Source: Polyangiaceae bacterium
GTDB taxonomy: Bacteria; Myxococcota_A; Polyangia; Polyangiales; Polyangiaceae
Reading direction: 5' to 3'
Assembly: GCA_016929495.1 (NCBI GenBank)
Contig: JAFGIS010000163.1
Span: forward strand, 1 to 35,960
Length of the DNA stretch: 35,960 nt
Shown here: piece by piece, positions 8,785 through 16,975 of the stretch
Numbering within the stretch: position 1 is the stretch's first letter
Layout: every line of letters starts with the position of its first letter
The notes under the pieces: generated by a model
The model's database searches: none
What the model was told of the DNA's origin: nothing
What the model saw: the letters and a program-made list of their open reading frames with translations, nothing else
Made by a program: the position numbers and the translations under genes

Positions 8785-9374
8785 TCAGCTCCGATTTTCG
8801 CATCCTGGTCGCATGTTCAGTTCATCGAAGCCGCTTCTGTCGTGGATAGGCCGCCGTGACCGCCCGGCAACTGCGGGCGGAGCTGCTGGGTTTGTGTCCG
8901 CGCTCGCCGCAGTCTCGGCCATGCGGCTGCACATGCGGCGCTATTCCTATGATCTAAGGTGGCGTTGAGCATCGAACGGCTGGAAGTGGTGGCCGGTCCG
9001 CCGGATGCAGTGCGCCTGCGTCACCCCGGAGGAGCCATCGCGAGCGAGACTGAGCCAGAGGAGCGCCCACGTAGCTGGAGCTGCCGATCGTCGAGCTGCG
9101 ACGTGACGGAGGGCACCGTGGCATCCGGCGTGCGCGCGCTGTCGCGACAGTCTTTGCTTCATCTGAAGCAGCGTCCAGCCGTTGGCCCCGTTGGACGGGC
9201 ACGTGAGCTCGGCCCAGCCGGGTCGTCCGGGCTCACAATCGCGCGATCTCGTCGACCAAGATTCGCTGCACCAGCACACCCCCCGGTGCCGAGCACGGAG
9301 TGCCGAACAGGCAATGCCCGGCACCAGGGAGCCTGCGCACAAGCGCGGTCCGCGGTCGGGTAGCGGCCCGCGCT
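8785..9374. other. Gene-poor stretch between rplV leader and vapC
   Basis: No convincing gene is seen. Open frames exist on both strands, but they have low-complexity, Arg- or Ser-rich translations typical of shadow frames in GC-rich DNA. On the minus strand a short run ending at 9233 reads like a protein C-terminus (see findings). Two adjacent palindromes lie at 9139-9170. A promoter for the rplV unit is expected near 8790-8970, but no clear -35/-10 pair is visible. Confidence 0.5.
9139..9170. repeat. Two adjacent palindromes
   Basis: CTGTCGCGACAG (9139-9150) is a perfect 12-bp palindrome. Four bases later TGCTTCA-TC-TGAAGCA (9155-9170) is a second perfect inverted repeat with a 2-nt centre. 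Neither is followed by a T run. They could be paired binding sites for dimeric regulators. Confidence 0.75.
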
Positions 9375-9779
9375 CTACAGAGCGCGGATCCTACCATCTT
9401 CGCCGAGACGCCGCAGCACCCGGCGATCGGCTGTCAGCCATCGACACCCGAGGGCCTCTGCATGTGCCACGTACACTGCATCGTAGCCCGCGATCTTCAG
9501 CTCGAACGACAACTCCAGAGCACGGCCGAACAGTACGCGGTCGGTGCTCAGCATGCGAATGCCAAGACGGTCGAATCGTTCGAAGGTTCTGCGTGACCAT
9601 GCCGCGTCTCGTCGAGGATTCAATCGTGCCAGTGCACCGTACACCTCGAAACGCAGAAGATCTGGGGCGACCAGCAGCCCTGGATCGTCTACGAAACGCT
9701 CCAGCCAGACGGCAGCCTCGCGATGGCCCTCCTGCTCGACGAACCAGCGCACTACGACCGATGCATCGACAACGACCAT
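9375..9779 (-). CDS. vapC: PIN-domain toxin, VapC-like
   Basis: The 134-residue protein is a PIN-domain ribonuclease. The acidic active-site residues are in place: D5 in VVVDASV, E45 in RFEVYGAL, D99 in GYDAVYVA and D117 in LTADRR. VapC toxins cut tRNA or rRNA in the cytoplasm when free of antitoxin. The start overlaps the stop of the antitoxin gene upstream by one base, as is normal for such pairs. The specific RNA target cannot be inferred. Confidence 0.93.
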   Translation of the reverse strand: MVVVDASVVVRWFVEQEGHREAAVWLERFVDDPGLLVAPDLLRFEVYGALARLNPRRDAAWSRRTFERFDRLGIRMLSTDRVLFGRALELSFELKIAGYDAVYVAHAEALGCRWLTADRRVLRRLGEDGRIRAL

Positions 9780-10039
9780 CAGTGCTTCCTTACCTCGTCG
9801 AGCACCGCGTCGACGCTGTGCTTGGTCTGCACTCGGTCGCCGAGGATCTCGTCCACCAACGCGCGCCGGCGCGAGGCGGCTGCATGTAGGGCAAACCGTT
9901 CCTCGAAATCCTTCAGGCTGACGAGAACTCCCACAGGCTTGTTTCCTACTTTCAGCAGGATGGGTTCCCCGGTGCGTTCGAGACGCTTGGCCACCTTGCC
10001 CATGGCCTGGCGGAGCTCGGTCGCTGTGACTTCTTTCAT
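9779..10039 (-). CDS. Phd/YefM-family antitoxin partner of the PIN toxin
   Basis: Starting at the ATG at 10039, the 86-residue protein begins MKEVTATELRQAMGKVAKRL, followed by GEPILLKVGNKPVGVLVSLKDFEERF. This is the Phd/YefM DNA-binding domain, and the C-terminal part is probably the toxin-neutralising tail. It directly precedes vapC with TGATG coupling. An upstream ATG (10075) would add 12 residues, but the operator overlaps 10037-10057, which makes the shorter start more likely. Phd-type antitoxins usually repress their own operon. Confidence 0.88.
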   Translation of the reverse strand: MKEVTATELRQAMGKVAKRLERTGEPILLKVGNKPVGVLVSLKDFEERFALHAAASRRRALVDEILGDRVQTKHSVDAVLDEVRKH

Positions 10040-10068
10040 GACAGAGACAGTGTCATGCTCGGTGTCAT
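10037..10068 (-). promoter_or_regulatory. Probable autoregulatory operator of the toxin-antitoxin pair
   Basis: CATGACA (10037-10043) and TGTCATG (10051-10057) form a perfect 7-bp inverted repeat around a 7-nt spacer. A third copy of TGTCAT lies at 10063-10068, 12 bp from the previous one. The left arm includes the antitoxin ATG. Such arrays at the antitoxin start are typical binding sites for Phd-type antitoxins. Confidence 0.65.
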
Positions 10069-10207
10069 CCGGCAAGTCCGCACAGGCCGGGTGTGTCGCT
10101 GAAGATGCGTTGGCCTGGACATCGGGCCGGCTCGGTCAGCATGCGCCGTGAGGGACGGCCTGTGCGGATCCGCCTCAGTGCGTGTACGCTCCCGCCCGAG
10201 CCTGCCC

Positions 10208-10765
10208 ATGCCGGATGCCTCGGACCACACGATCTCCCCGCCCTCCTCCCGCGCTCGCACCCTCTGGTGGACGGCAGCGGCCCTCGGCGTCGCGGCGCTC
10301 GTCGCTGGGACGGTCTGCGTCGTGCGCTGGCACAGCGCCAAGAGCGACGCGATGCTCATCTGTCAGTCGCTCGAAAAGACGGGTGCCGTGGCCCGGTGCA
10401 CTCTGCAACGTAGCCCCATCGTCTACGGCGTCCAGGCCGAACAGGTCGTGCGCTTCGACGTCAAGTACGAAGGGCACCGAGCCTACTTGGGAACGCTCGC
10501 ACGCGTGCGGGACCAGGAGCGCATCCGGCAGCTACTCCGGCTTGCCTCCGAAGCCGACAGAAGGTCCGCGCGCAAGACGGCCGCCGCGGCCGAGATCGGC
10601 TCGGGCGGCAGAGTCTCCGGCGCCAGCATCATGGCCGCGCTCGCTCCGATCCAGATCGCCAACCTCGGACGCTGCATCGTGGCGGATCTGAAGCCGGTCT
10701 ATGGAGGGCCGCAACAGGCCGCCGCCCAGCAGGTCGAGGCGATCCGAGCGCGCATCATGCAGTGA
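10208..10765 (+). CDS. Hypothetical membrane-anchored protein
   Basis: I do not recognise this family. From the ATG at 10208 it has 185 residues: a short polar N-terminus, one hydrophobic segment (about residues 19-40, WWTAAALGVAALVAGTVCVV), and then a soluble domain with two Cys (near LICQSLEKTGAVARC) and a GRCIVADL segment near the C-terminus. This suggests an N-in single-span protein with an extracytoplasmic domain. The open frame continues upstream to a GTG at 10148. It lies 70 nt before the export genes, so it could belong to that operon. Confidence 0.65.
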   Translation: MPDASDHTISPPSSRARTLWWTAAALGVAALVAGTVCVVRWHSAKSDAMLICQSLEKTGAVARCTLQRSPIVYGVQAEQVVRFDVKYEGHRAYLGTLARVRDQERIRQLLRLASEADRRSARKTAAAAEIGSGGRVSGASIMAALAPIQIANLGRCIVADLKPVYGGPQQAAAQQVEAIRARIMQ

Positions 10766-10835
10766 CGCATTCTCCCTTCTGGCGCCACGTACGGGGGCTT
10801 GCAGCTTCGGTACCCATGGTGTCAACTACGAGCTC

Positions 10836-12095
10836 GTGAGTTCGAATTCACCACCCGGCCTTTCCCTCACGCCGCAAAAGCGGGGCCGCCGCTGGCTGTG
10901 GGTGACGCTGCTGGTCGTGCTGCTCGCGGCCGGCGGCTACGCTGCCCGCAGCCTCTGGCGGGGCAAAAGCGTCGCGGTGGTGCACCCCGAGCGCGGCGAA
11001 CTCGTGGAGAAGGTAGTGACCACCGGGCGCGTGCTCGCCCCCGCCCGAGTGCAGCTCGGCACCACGCTCATGGGGCAGGTGGCGGACGTTCGCGTGGACG
11101 AGGGGGATCGGGTGCGAACCGGCGACCTGTTGGTGCTCTTGCGCGACCGCGAACAGGTGGCGGCGGTGGCCCAGGCGCGTGCAGCCGTCCAGCGCGCCAA
11201 CGTGGTGCTCGGTCGCGTCTCGAAGGTGTCGCGCACGGTCAGCGAGAACCGGCTCATCGAAGCCAGAAGCGCGCTGGATCTGGCGGAGCAGGACTACCAG
11301 CGCGCTGCATCGCTCTCGGACGCGGGAGCCGTTCCTCAGGCGCAGAGCGACCAGGCAGCGCAGGCGCTCGAGTCGGCCAAGACTCGCTACGCCACCGCGC
11401 AGATCGACGTCAAGGCTGCAGAGCCGGGCGGCAGCGACCACCTGGGCGCTGCGGCAGGACAGGGTGAAGCGGCCGCCGCGCTCGCGCTCGCGCTCGCGCG
11501 GCTGGACCAGACGCGCATCACGGCTCCGTGCGACGGGATCCTGCTCACGCGCAGCGTGCAGCCGGGAGACGTGGTGCACGCCGGACAAGTGCTGCTCGTG
11601 TTGGCGCAGAGCGGGCCCTCGAGGCTCAGCGTTCAGGCCGACGAGAAGGATCTGGCCGTGCTCAGGCTCGGACAACAGGGCCGGGCCGTGGCCGACGCAC
11701 TACCTGACAGCCCCTTCGACGCACGGCTCGCGTTCATTGCGCCACAAGTGGACGCCGACCGCGGCACGATCGAGGTCCGGCTCGAGGTGCCCGATCCACC
11801 CGAGGGTCTCCGGCCAGACATGACGGTGAGCGTCAACATCGAGACCGCAAGAAAGCGCAACGCGCTGCTGCTGCCAGAAGCGGCGGTGCGCGACGCCAGG
11901 GCCGCCAAGCCGTGGGTGCTCGTCGCTCGCAACGGTCGCGCCAAACGACGAGAAGTGCGCCTCGGAGCCCGCGGCGACGGGCTGGTGGAAGTGCTGGACG
12001 GACTCAGCGAGAAGGACTCCGTGCTGCAGAGCTCGGGGCTTGACGCCGGAACGCGGATCCAGCCTCGCCGAGTGGGATGGCGTGATGCCCTTTGA
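10836..12095 (+). CDS. Periplasmic adaptor (membrane fusion) protein, MacA/HlyD type
   Basis: The 419-residue protein has an N-terminal membrane anchor (RRWLWVTLLVVLLAAGGYAA), a biotinyl-lipoyl-like half (ERGELVEKVVTTGRVLAPARVQLGT, then VRVDEGDRVRTGDLLVLL), a coiled-coil hairpin (about residues 100-215), the second lipoyl half (ITAPCDGILLTRSVQPGDVV), and a beta-barrel ending with a C-terminal VLDGLSEKD segment. Such proteins link an ABC transporter to an outer-membrane channel. The GTG at 10836 is chosen because the longer frame overlaps the previous gene. The permease and ATPase genes follow with overlaps. Confidence 0.9.
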   Translation: MSSNSPPGLSLTPQKRGRRWLWVTLLVVLLAAGGYAARSLWRGKSVAVVHPERGELVEKVVTTGRVLAPARVQLGTTLMGQVADVRVDEGDRVRTGDLLVLLRDREQVAAVAQARAAVQRANVVLGRVSKVSRTVSENRLIEARSALDLAEQDYQRAASLSDAGAVPQAQSDQAAQALESAKTRYATAQIDVKAAEPGGSDHLGAAAGQGEAAAALALALARLDQTRITAPCDGILLTRSVQPGDVVHAGQVLLVLAQSGPSRLSVQADEKDLAVLRLGQQGRAVADALPDSPFDARLAFIAPQVDADRGTIEVRLEVPDPPEGLRPDMTVSVNIETARKRNALLLPEAAVRDARAAKPWVLVARNGRAKRREVRLGARGDGLVEVLDGLSEKDSVLQSSGLDAGTRIQPRRVGWRDAL

Positions 12096-13299
12096 GTGGT
12101 TCGTAGCGCTGCGTTTCCTCAGAGAGGGACGCATGCAGACGGTGCTCATCCTGGCGGGTGTCGGGTTCGGGGTCGGGGTGATGGTCTTCTTGTCCGCACT
12201 GATCAATGGACTGCAGGCGAGCCTGATCCAGCAGACGCTCAGCGTTCAGGCGCACGTGGTCGTGCGCGAGCCCGAAGAGCAGGCGCGCGTGCTCGACGAG
12301 CCCACAGCACGCCAGATAGCCCAGCGGCGCAAGGTCAATCAGCGCGTGGCCGCCATCGATCGCTGGGAACAAGCACTGGAGCGCATCCGGCGCGTACCGG
12401 GCGTCGTCTCCGTGGCGCCGACCGTCGCCGGCTCGGCCTTCATTCGCCGGGGCAACGTCAGCAGCTCCGTGGCGCTACGCGGCGTCGATCCGGATCAGTA
12501 CGACCGCATCGTTCCCATTTCGAGCCGCCTGGTTTCCGGCCGCTTCCGCCTGATCGGCTCGGAGGCGGTGATCGGGTCCGAGCTCGCGAGCGATCTGGGC
12601 GCCGGCATCGGCGACAAGCTGCGCGTCGAGAGCACCCAGGGCCGAAGCGACGTCTTGACCGTGTCCGGCATCTTCGACGTGGGCAACAAGGACGTCAACC
12701 AGCGCTGGGTCTTCGTCTCGATTCGAGCGGCGCAGACCTTGCTCGATCTGCCGAACCGCATCTCGACCGTGGAGGTCACGGTGGATGACGTGTTCGAAGC
12801 CGACGCCATCGGCGAACGGATCGCCTCCGCCACCGGGCTCGACGCAGACAGCTGGATGAAGATCAACCGGCAGCTCTTGGTCGCGCTGAAATCGCAGAGC
12901 AGCTCGAGCGTGATGATCCAGTTCTTCGTGATCCTGGCCGTGGCCCTCGGCATCGCCTCGGTGCTGGTAGTGAGCGTTCTTCAGAAATCCAAGGAGATCG
13001 GCATCCTGCGCGCCACCGGCACCTCGGTGAACCAGATCATGAGCATTTTCTTCATCGAGGGCGGCCTGGTCGGCACAGCGGGATCGGTGGTCGGGGTCGC
13101 CGTGGGGACCGTGCTCGCGCTGCTGTTCGCCCGCATGGCGGTCAATCCCGATGGGTCTCCCACCTTCCCCGTGGACCTGAATGCCATGCTGTTCGCTCGT
13201 TCGGTGCTGGTAGCCACCGGCGTCGGCCTGGCGTCAGCGGTGTTCCCAGCCCGGCGAGCGGCCACGCTCGATCCGGCCGTGGCCATTCACCATGGCTGA
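12085..13299 (+). CDS. ABC transporter permease, MacB/LolC family
   Basis: The 404-residue protein has one N-terminal helix, a large extracytoplasmic domain (about residues 45-265) and three C-terminal helices with the FtsX motif region ([21 protein letters not shown]). This is the topology of MacB, LolC/E and FtsX type-VII ABC permeases, which drive mechanotransmission rather than transport across the inner membrane. The ATG at 12085 overlaps the adaptor gene by 11 nt. The substrate is not evident. The adaptor points to efflux rather than lipoprotein sorting. Confidence 0.92.
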   Translation: MPFEWFVALRFLREGRMQTVLILAGVGFGVGVMVFLSALINGLQASLIQQTLSVQAHVVVREPEEQARVLDEPTARQIAQRRKVNQRVAAIDRWEQALERIRRVPGVVSVAPTVAGSAFIRRGNVSSSVALRGVDPDQYDRIVPISSRLVSGRFRLIGSEAVIGSELASDLGAGIGDKLRVESTQGRSDVLTVSGIFDVGNKDVNQRWVFVSIRAAQTLLDLPNRISTVEVTVDDVFEADAIGERIASATGLDADSWMKINRQLLVALKSQSSSSVMIQFFVILAVALGIASVLVVSVLQKSKEIGILRATGTSVNQIMSIFFIEGGLVGTAGSVVGVAVGTVLALLFARMAVNPDGSPTFPVDLNAMLFARSVLVATGVGLASAVFPARRAATLDPAVAIHHG

Positions 13300-14011
13300 A
13301 TGCGTTCTCGAGCTCTGTGGGGTGACCAAGGACTACGGCACGCACGTGGTCACGCACGTGTTGCACGGCATCGATCTGACGCTCCGCGCCGGGGAGCTGG
13401 TGGCCCTCATCGGTCCATCGGGCTCCGGCAAGAGCACCCTGCTCAATATCACGGGACTCTTGGACAAACCGACCGGCGGCAAGGTGTTCATCCAAGGCAC
13501 GGACACCTCCGGCCTGGGCGAGGAGCAACTGACGCTTTTCCGCGGCAGGAGCATCGGTTTCATCTTCCAGTTCCACCACCTCCTGCCCGCGTTCACCGCG
13601 CTCGAGAACGTCATGCTGCCCGCGTATTCGGAGCGCGGGCGGCCGAGCGCGGAGATGCGAGATCGCGCGCTCGAGCTGTTGTGCCACGTCGGGCTCGAAG
13701 CTCGTGCCCAGTACAAGAGCATCGATCTGTCCGGCGGGCAGCAGCAGCGCGTGGCGATCGCGCGCGCACTGATGCAGAAACCCCCGCTCATCTTGGCCGA
13801 TGAACCCACGGGCAACCTCGACACGCAGAGCGCCGACCAGGTGTTCGAGCTGCTCCGCGGCGTCAATCGTCAGCAGGGGACGGCTCTGCTCGTCGTGACG
13901 CACGATCCGAGGCTCGCAGAGCGGTGCGATCGGATCGTGACGCTGGTCGATGGGCGGATCGCCTCGGATGTGCCGCACAGGCCGGCCGCCGATGCCGCAC
14001 CGGCCGGCTGA
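13292..14011 (+). CDS. ABC transporter ATPase, MacB/LolD family
   Basis: The 239-residue protein carries Walker [10 protein letters not shown] (about residues 42-50), Q-loop [18 protein letters not shown], signature LSGGQQQR, Walker [13 protein letters not shown], and the switch His in VVTHDPR. The [12 protein letters not shown] stretch is typical of the LolD/MacB/FtsE group. It overlaps the permease gene by 8 nt and completes a three-gene tripartite efflux or lipid/lipoprotein export system. Confidence 0.95.
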   Translation: MAECVLELCGVTKDYGTHVVTHVLHGIDLTLRAGELVALIGPSGSGKSTLLNITGLLDKPTGGKVFIQGTDTSGLGEEQLTLFRGRSIGFIFQFHHLLPAFTALENVMLPAYSERGRPSAEMRDRALELLCHVGLEARAQYKSIDLSGGQQQRVAIARALMQKPPLILADEPTGNLDTQSADQVFELLRGVNRQQGTALLVVTHDPRLAERCDRIVTLVDGRIASDVPHRPAADAAPAG

Positions 14012-14095
14012 AGGCTGCTCTGCTCGGGTGCACCTGGCAGGGCTGGGCTGCGCGCGCTGGCGCCGCGACGCGCTGGGCGGCTACACTCGGTGCGC

Positions 14096-15352
14096 ATGGC
14101 GCTGCACAATCGAATCCTCGCAGGGCTCCTGCTCGGCGCCGGGGTCGGCGTCTCGGTCAACGCCGTAGCCGGTCAGAGCCCGTGGGTCGACGCGTTGGTG
14201 CGCAACGTCACCGAGCCCTTGGGCCGCATGTGGCTCGCGGCACTGATCATGGTCGTTGTGCCCCTCATCGTGTCCACGCTGTCGCTGGGCGTGGTAGGAC
14301 TGGGCGACCTGCGCCGGCTCGGACGGATCGGGCTGCTGACGGGCGGCTGCTTCTTGACCCTGACCGTCCTGTCGACCGCGCTCGGACTGACCGTGATGAA
14401 CCTGGTGCAGCCGGGCAAGAGCCTGGACGCCGCCACCCGGCAACGCCTGCTCGAGACCTACGGTGATCAGGCCAAGGGTGCGATGGGGATCTCGACCCAG
14501 AGCTTCGGCGTCGAGCTGCTGGTTCGTATCGTGCCTCGCAATCCGATCAAGGCGGCTGCGGATGGAGACATGCTCGCGATCATTTTCGTGGCCTTGATCC
14601 TGGGCGTGGCCCTGGCCGGTATGAGCGAGCCCAAACGCGAGCCCATGTTGAAGCTTCTCGATAGCCTCGCCCACGTCACGGTCGCCATCATCGAGCTCGT
14701 GATGAAGCTCGCTCCGTACGGGGTTTTCTGTCTGATCGTGAGTGTGACCGCACGCTTCGGTTTCGGGTTGCTCTTGAGTCTGCTAGGCTACGTCTCGGTG
14801 GTCGTCGGGAGCTTGGTCGCCTTCCAGGCGCTCGTCTACCCGCTGGCGATCAAGCTGATTGCGCGCAGAAGCCCAGCGGAATTCCTTCGGCAGGCGAAGG
14901 TGGTCATGCTCACGGCCTTCTCCACTTCGTCGAGCAGCGCTACCCTGCCCACGACGCTCCGGGCCACCCAGCAGGGCCTCGGCATACGGTCGGAGGTTGC
15001 CGGGTTCGTGATCCCACTGGGAGCCACGATGAACATGAACGGCACGTCGCTGTTCGAGGGGATCACCGTACTCTTTCTGGCGCAGGTGTTCGGCGTGGAG
15101 CTGTCGCTGGGCGCCCAGCTCGTCGTCGTGGCCATGGCCGTGCTGACGGCGGTGGGAACCGCAGGCGTCCCGGGCGGTTCGTTGCCGCTGATGATGATGG
15201 TGTGCGCCATGGTCGGCGTGCCCATGGAGGGCATTGCGATCGTGCTCGGCGTGGACCGGATCCTGGACATGTGTCGCACCGTGCTCAACGTCACGGGCGA
15301 CATGGTCACGGCCGCGATCGTGGACCGCCTGGAGCGAGGAAGCCGCGGCTAG
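14096..15352 (+). CDS. Sodium/proton dicarboxylate or glutamate symporter (DAACS family)
   Basis: The 418-residue membrane protein has about eight hydrophobic helices and the two re-entrant-loop signatures of the GltP/DctA family: the serine-rich AFSTSSSSATLPTT and the NMNGTSLFEG motif (NMDGT in many homologues), plus the late GVDRILDMCRTVLNVTGD segment. It imports acidic amino acids or C4-dicarboxylates with Na+ or H+. A GTG 6 nt upstream (14090) is an alternative start. It is downstream of the ABC genes but separated by 84 nt. Confidence 0.93.
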   Translation: MALHNRILAGLLLGAGVGVSVNAVAGQSPWVDALVRNVTEPLGRMWLAALIMVVVPLIVSTLSLGVVGLGDLRRLGRIGLLTGGCFLTLTVLSTALGLTVMNLVQPGKSLDAATRQRLLETYGDQAKGAMGISTQSFGVELLVRIVPRNPIKAAADGDMLAIIFVALILGVALAGMSEPKREPMLKLLDSLAHVTVAIIELVMKLAPYGVFCLIVSVTARFGFGLLLSLLGYVSVVVGSLVAFQALVYPLAIKLIARRSPAEFLRQAKVVMLTAFSTSSSSATLPTTLRATQQGLGIRSEVAGFVIPLGATMNMNGTSLFEGITVLFLAQVFGVELSLGAQLVVVAMAVLTAVGTAGVPGGSLPLMMMVCAMVGVPMEGIAIVLGVDRILDMCRTVLNVTGDMVTAAIVDRLERGSRG

Positions 15353-15377
15353 AACTGCAGACTGCAGAGACGCCGTG

Positions 15378-15806
15378 TCAAAGCGGCAAGCTCCGCTGCT
15401 CGGGAAGCTCCGACAGATCGAGCCCGAAGAACAGCCTGAGCCACGCGTCCAGATCGACCAGATCCACGGCGCGGCCCGAGGAAATGAGGAATGAGCGGAT
15501 ATTGGCGCTGAACCCCACGCCGCTGAACACGACCAGTCCCGGGATGGGCCAGGCCGAGATGTCCTGAATCGTCGCTGGGATTTTCTCTTCGGCGCTCCCG
15601 GGCCTGCCCTGGTACTTGCACTCGATGCCGAGGCGGCGACGCGACTCGGGATGAGTGAGCACGACGTCGATGAAGCGTTCGGCGCCCCAGATGCGACGGG
15701 CGCAGCGATACTGCTCACGAGCCAAGAGCCCCAGGCCTTGTGCCAGCCGAACGACCTCCTTGCACAAGGCATCACCGCTCGTCACCGCTGCTGCACCGCC
15801 GGCCAT
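15378..15806 (-). CDS. PD-(D/E)XK nuclease-fold protein, probable restriction endonuclease
   Basis: The 142-residue protein has the PD-(D/E)XK active-site arrangement: D47 in ERFIDVVL and E62-x-K64 in GIECKYQG, followed by a Gln often seen in this fold. It begins 3 nt after the stop of the adenine methylase gene on the same strand, so the two form an operon. That arrangement, with an exactly sized nuclease core, points to a small type II restriction enzyme or a methyl-directed nuclease. It is short for a restriction enzyme, and its target is unknown. Confidence 0.75.
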   Translation of the reverse strand: MAGGAAAVTSGDALCKEVVRLAQGLGLLAREQYRCARRIWGAERFIDVVLTHPESRRRLGIECKYQGRPGSAEEKIPATIQDISAWPIPGLVVFSGVGFSANIRSFLISSGRAVDLVDLDAWLRLFFGLDLSELPEQRSLPL

Positions 15807-15809
15807 AGG

Positions 15810-16640
15810 TCACTCGATGAGCAGCTCGAGGATGGCGCCGCGATGGCTCGCCTTGCTGTTCACGTTGCGCGTGGCAAGGACCTTGGTGATACGGAAACCC
15901 TTGCTGTACAGGCGCTGCACGAAAGGCGCGCTCGAGTTGGAAAGCAGGACGTGCACGCCGCGGCGCTTAAGCTCGAGAGCAACGTCCCGCAGGCGCTCTT
16001 GCTCGCTCGGACCGAAACCGTCCTTGGTGTAGGATGCGAAGTAGGATGTACTGGACAGGGGTACGTATGGGGGATCGAAGTAGACGAAGTCGCCCTCTCG
16101 CGCTGTCTTGACGACGGCCTCGAAGTCCGCGTGCTCGAGCTTGGCCCGGGCGAGCGACTGAGAACACAGCCGGAGCGTCTCGGGGTCGCAGATGTTGGGA
16201 CTGGTATGGCGTCCGAACGGAACGTTGAAGCCATTCTTGCTGTTCACGCGGTAGAGGCCATTGTACCCGGCTTTGTTCAGGTAGATGAGCCACGCGGCGA
16301 CTTCGACGTCGTTCTTGACCTTGTCGATGTCTTTGTCGCGCAGCCGATAGAAGAACTCCTCGTCGTATGGATAGCGCGACAGCAGCCGAATGACGCCCTC
16401 GACGTCCTTCTGAACGCCCAGGTACGTTCGGATCAACCGTTCGTTCGTATCCGCCAGAACCGCCCTCTTGGGCGCAAGGTGGAAGAAAACGGCACCCCCA
16501 CCGACGAACGGCTCGAAGTACCTGCCGGCGAACCTGGGAACGCGAGCGACGATGTCGCCGAGCAGCTGCCTCTTGCCCCCGGCCCACTTCACGAAGGGCT
16601 TTGCAGCACGAGCGGTTGGGTCCGGGGCAGCGGGCGCCAC
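15810..16640 (-). CDS. DNA adenine N6-methyltransferase, D12 class (Dam-like)
   Basis: The 276-residue protein has the SAM-binding motif FVKWAGGKRQL (residues 16-26), PFVGGGAVFF, the target-recognition-region segment NKAGYNGLYRVNSKNGFNVPFG, and the catalytic DPPY at 189-192. These match the D12 class, which includes Dam and DpnM (GATC) and also other specificities. The GTG start at 16640 lacks a strong ribosome binding site. It is cotranscribed with the nuclease-fold protein downstream, which suggests a restriction-modification role rather than housekeeping methylation. Confidence 0.92.
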   Translation of the reverse strand: MAPAAPDPTARAAKPFVKWAGGKRQLLGDIVARVPRFAGRYFEPFVGGGAVFFHLAPKRAVLADTNERLIRTYLGVQKDVEGVIRLLSRYPYDEEFFYRLRDKDIDKVKNDVEVAAWLIYLNKAGYNGLYRVNSKNGFNVPFGRHTSPNICDPETLRLCSQSLARAKLEHADFEAVVKTAREGDFVYFDPPYVPLSSTSYFASYTKDGFGPSEQERLRDVALELKRRGVHVLLSNSSAPFVQRLYSKGFRITKVLATRNVNSKASHRGAILELLIE

Positions 16641-16975
16641 GCGGCCGAGGTTAGCATCGAGAACCGGCGGGTCGACAGCGCCGGTGCTCCGCGCCGCGGG
16701 CTGCGGCGTGTCCGTCGCCCGGCTTGGCGACCTGACGGATACCCCCGCGACGGGGGCTCAGCTCCCTCCGCTTCGGCCTCGACAGACGGGGCCGTTGGCT
16801 CCACACTGCGGGCCGAATTCCGGGTCGATCCCCTTCGCACCGCCCGCACGAGAATCGCGCAAAGACCTGCGCAAGCAGGACCAGTGTGGCGCACGCCGGC
16901 AGATGGCCCGGCGGCGTCCGGTGTTTGGGCTTCGCTCCGCTACAGAGATCCGTTCGTGTCGAGTAAGAGAAGGCG
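16641..16975. other. Spacer between divergent methylase and hydrogenase genes
   Basis: This 335-bp stretch must contain the promoters of both units. No clear sigma70 or sigma54 element and no Rex-type operator is seen. A GC-rich hairpin CCCCCG-CGA-CGGGGG lies at 16742-16756, and GCGCAA occurs twice 12 bp apart (16857 and 16869). Before hoxF an AGAGAAGG provides the ribosome binding site. Confidence 0.5.

Noticed and set aside
8947..9363. Overlapping open frames on both strands between the ribosomal leader and vapC
   Set aside because: Ser/Arg-rich translations, no start with a ribosome binding site and no recognisable domain.
16742..16756. CCCCCG-CGA-CGGGGG hairpin as a terminator
   Set aside because: No T run follows on either strand, and both flanking genes point away from it, so there is nothing to terminate.
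16883..16897. Possible sigma54 promoter TGGCGCACGCCGGCA before hoxF
   Set aside because: The GG and GC elements are one base too close together and the -12 T pair is missing.
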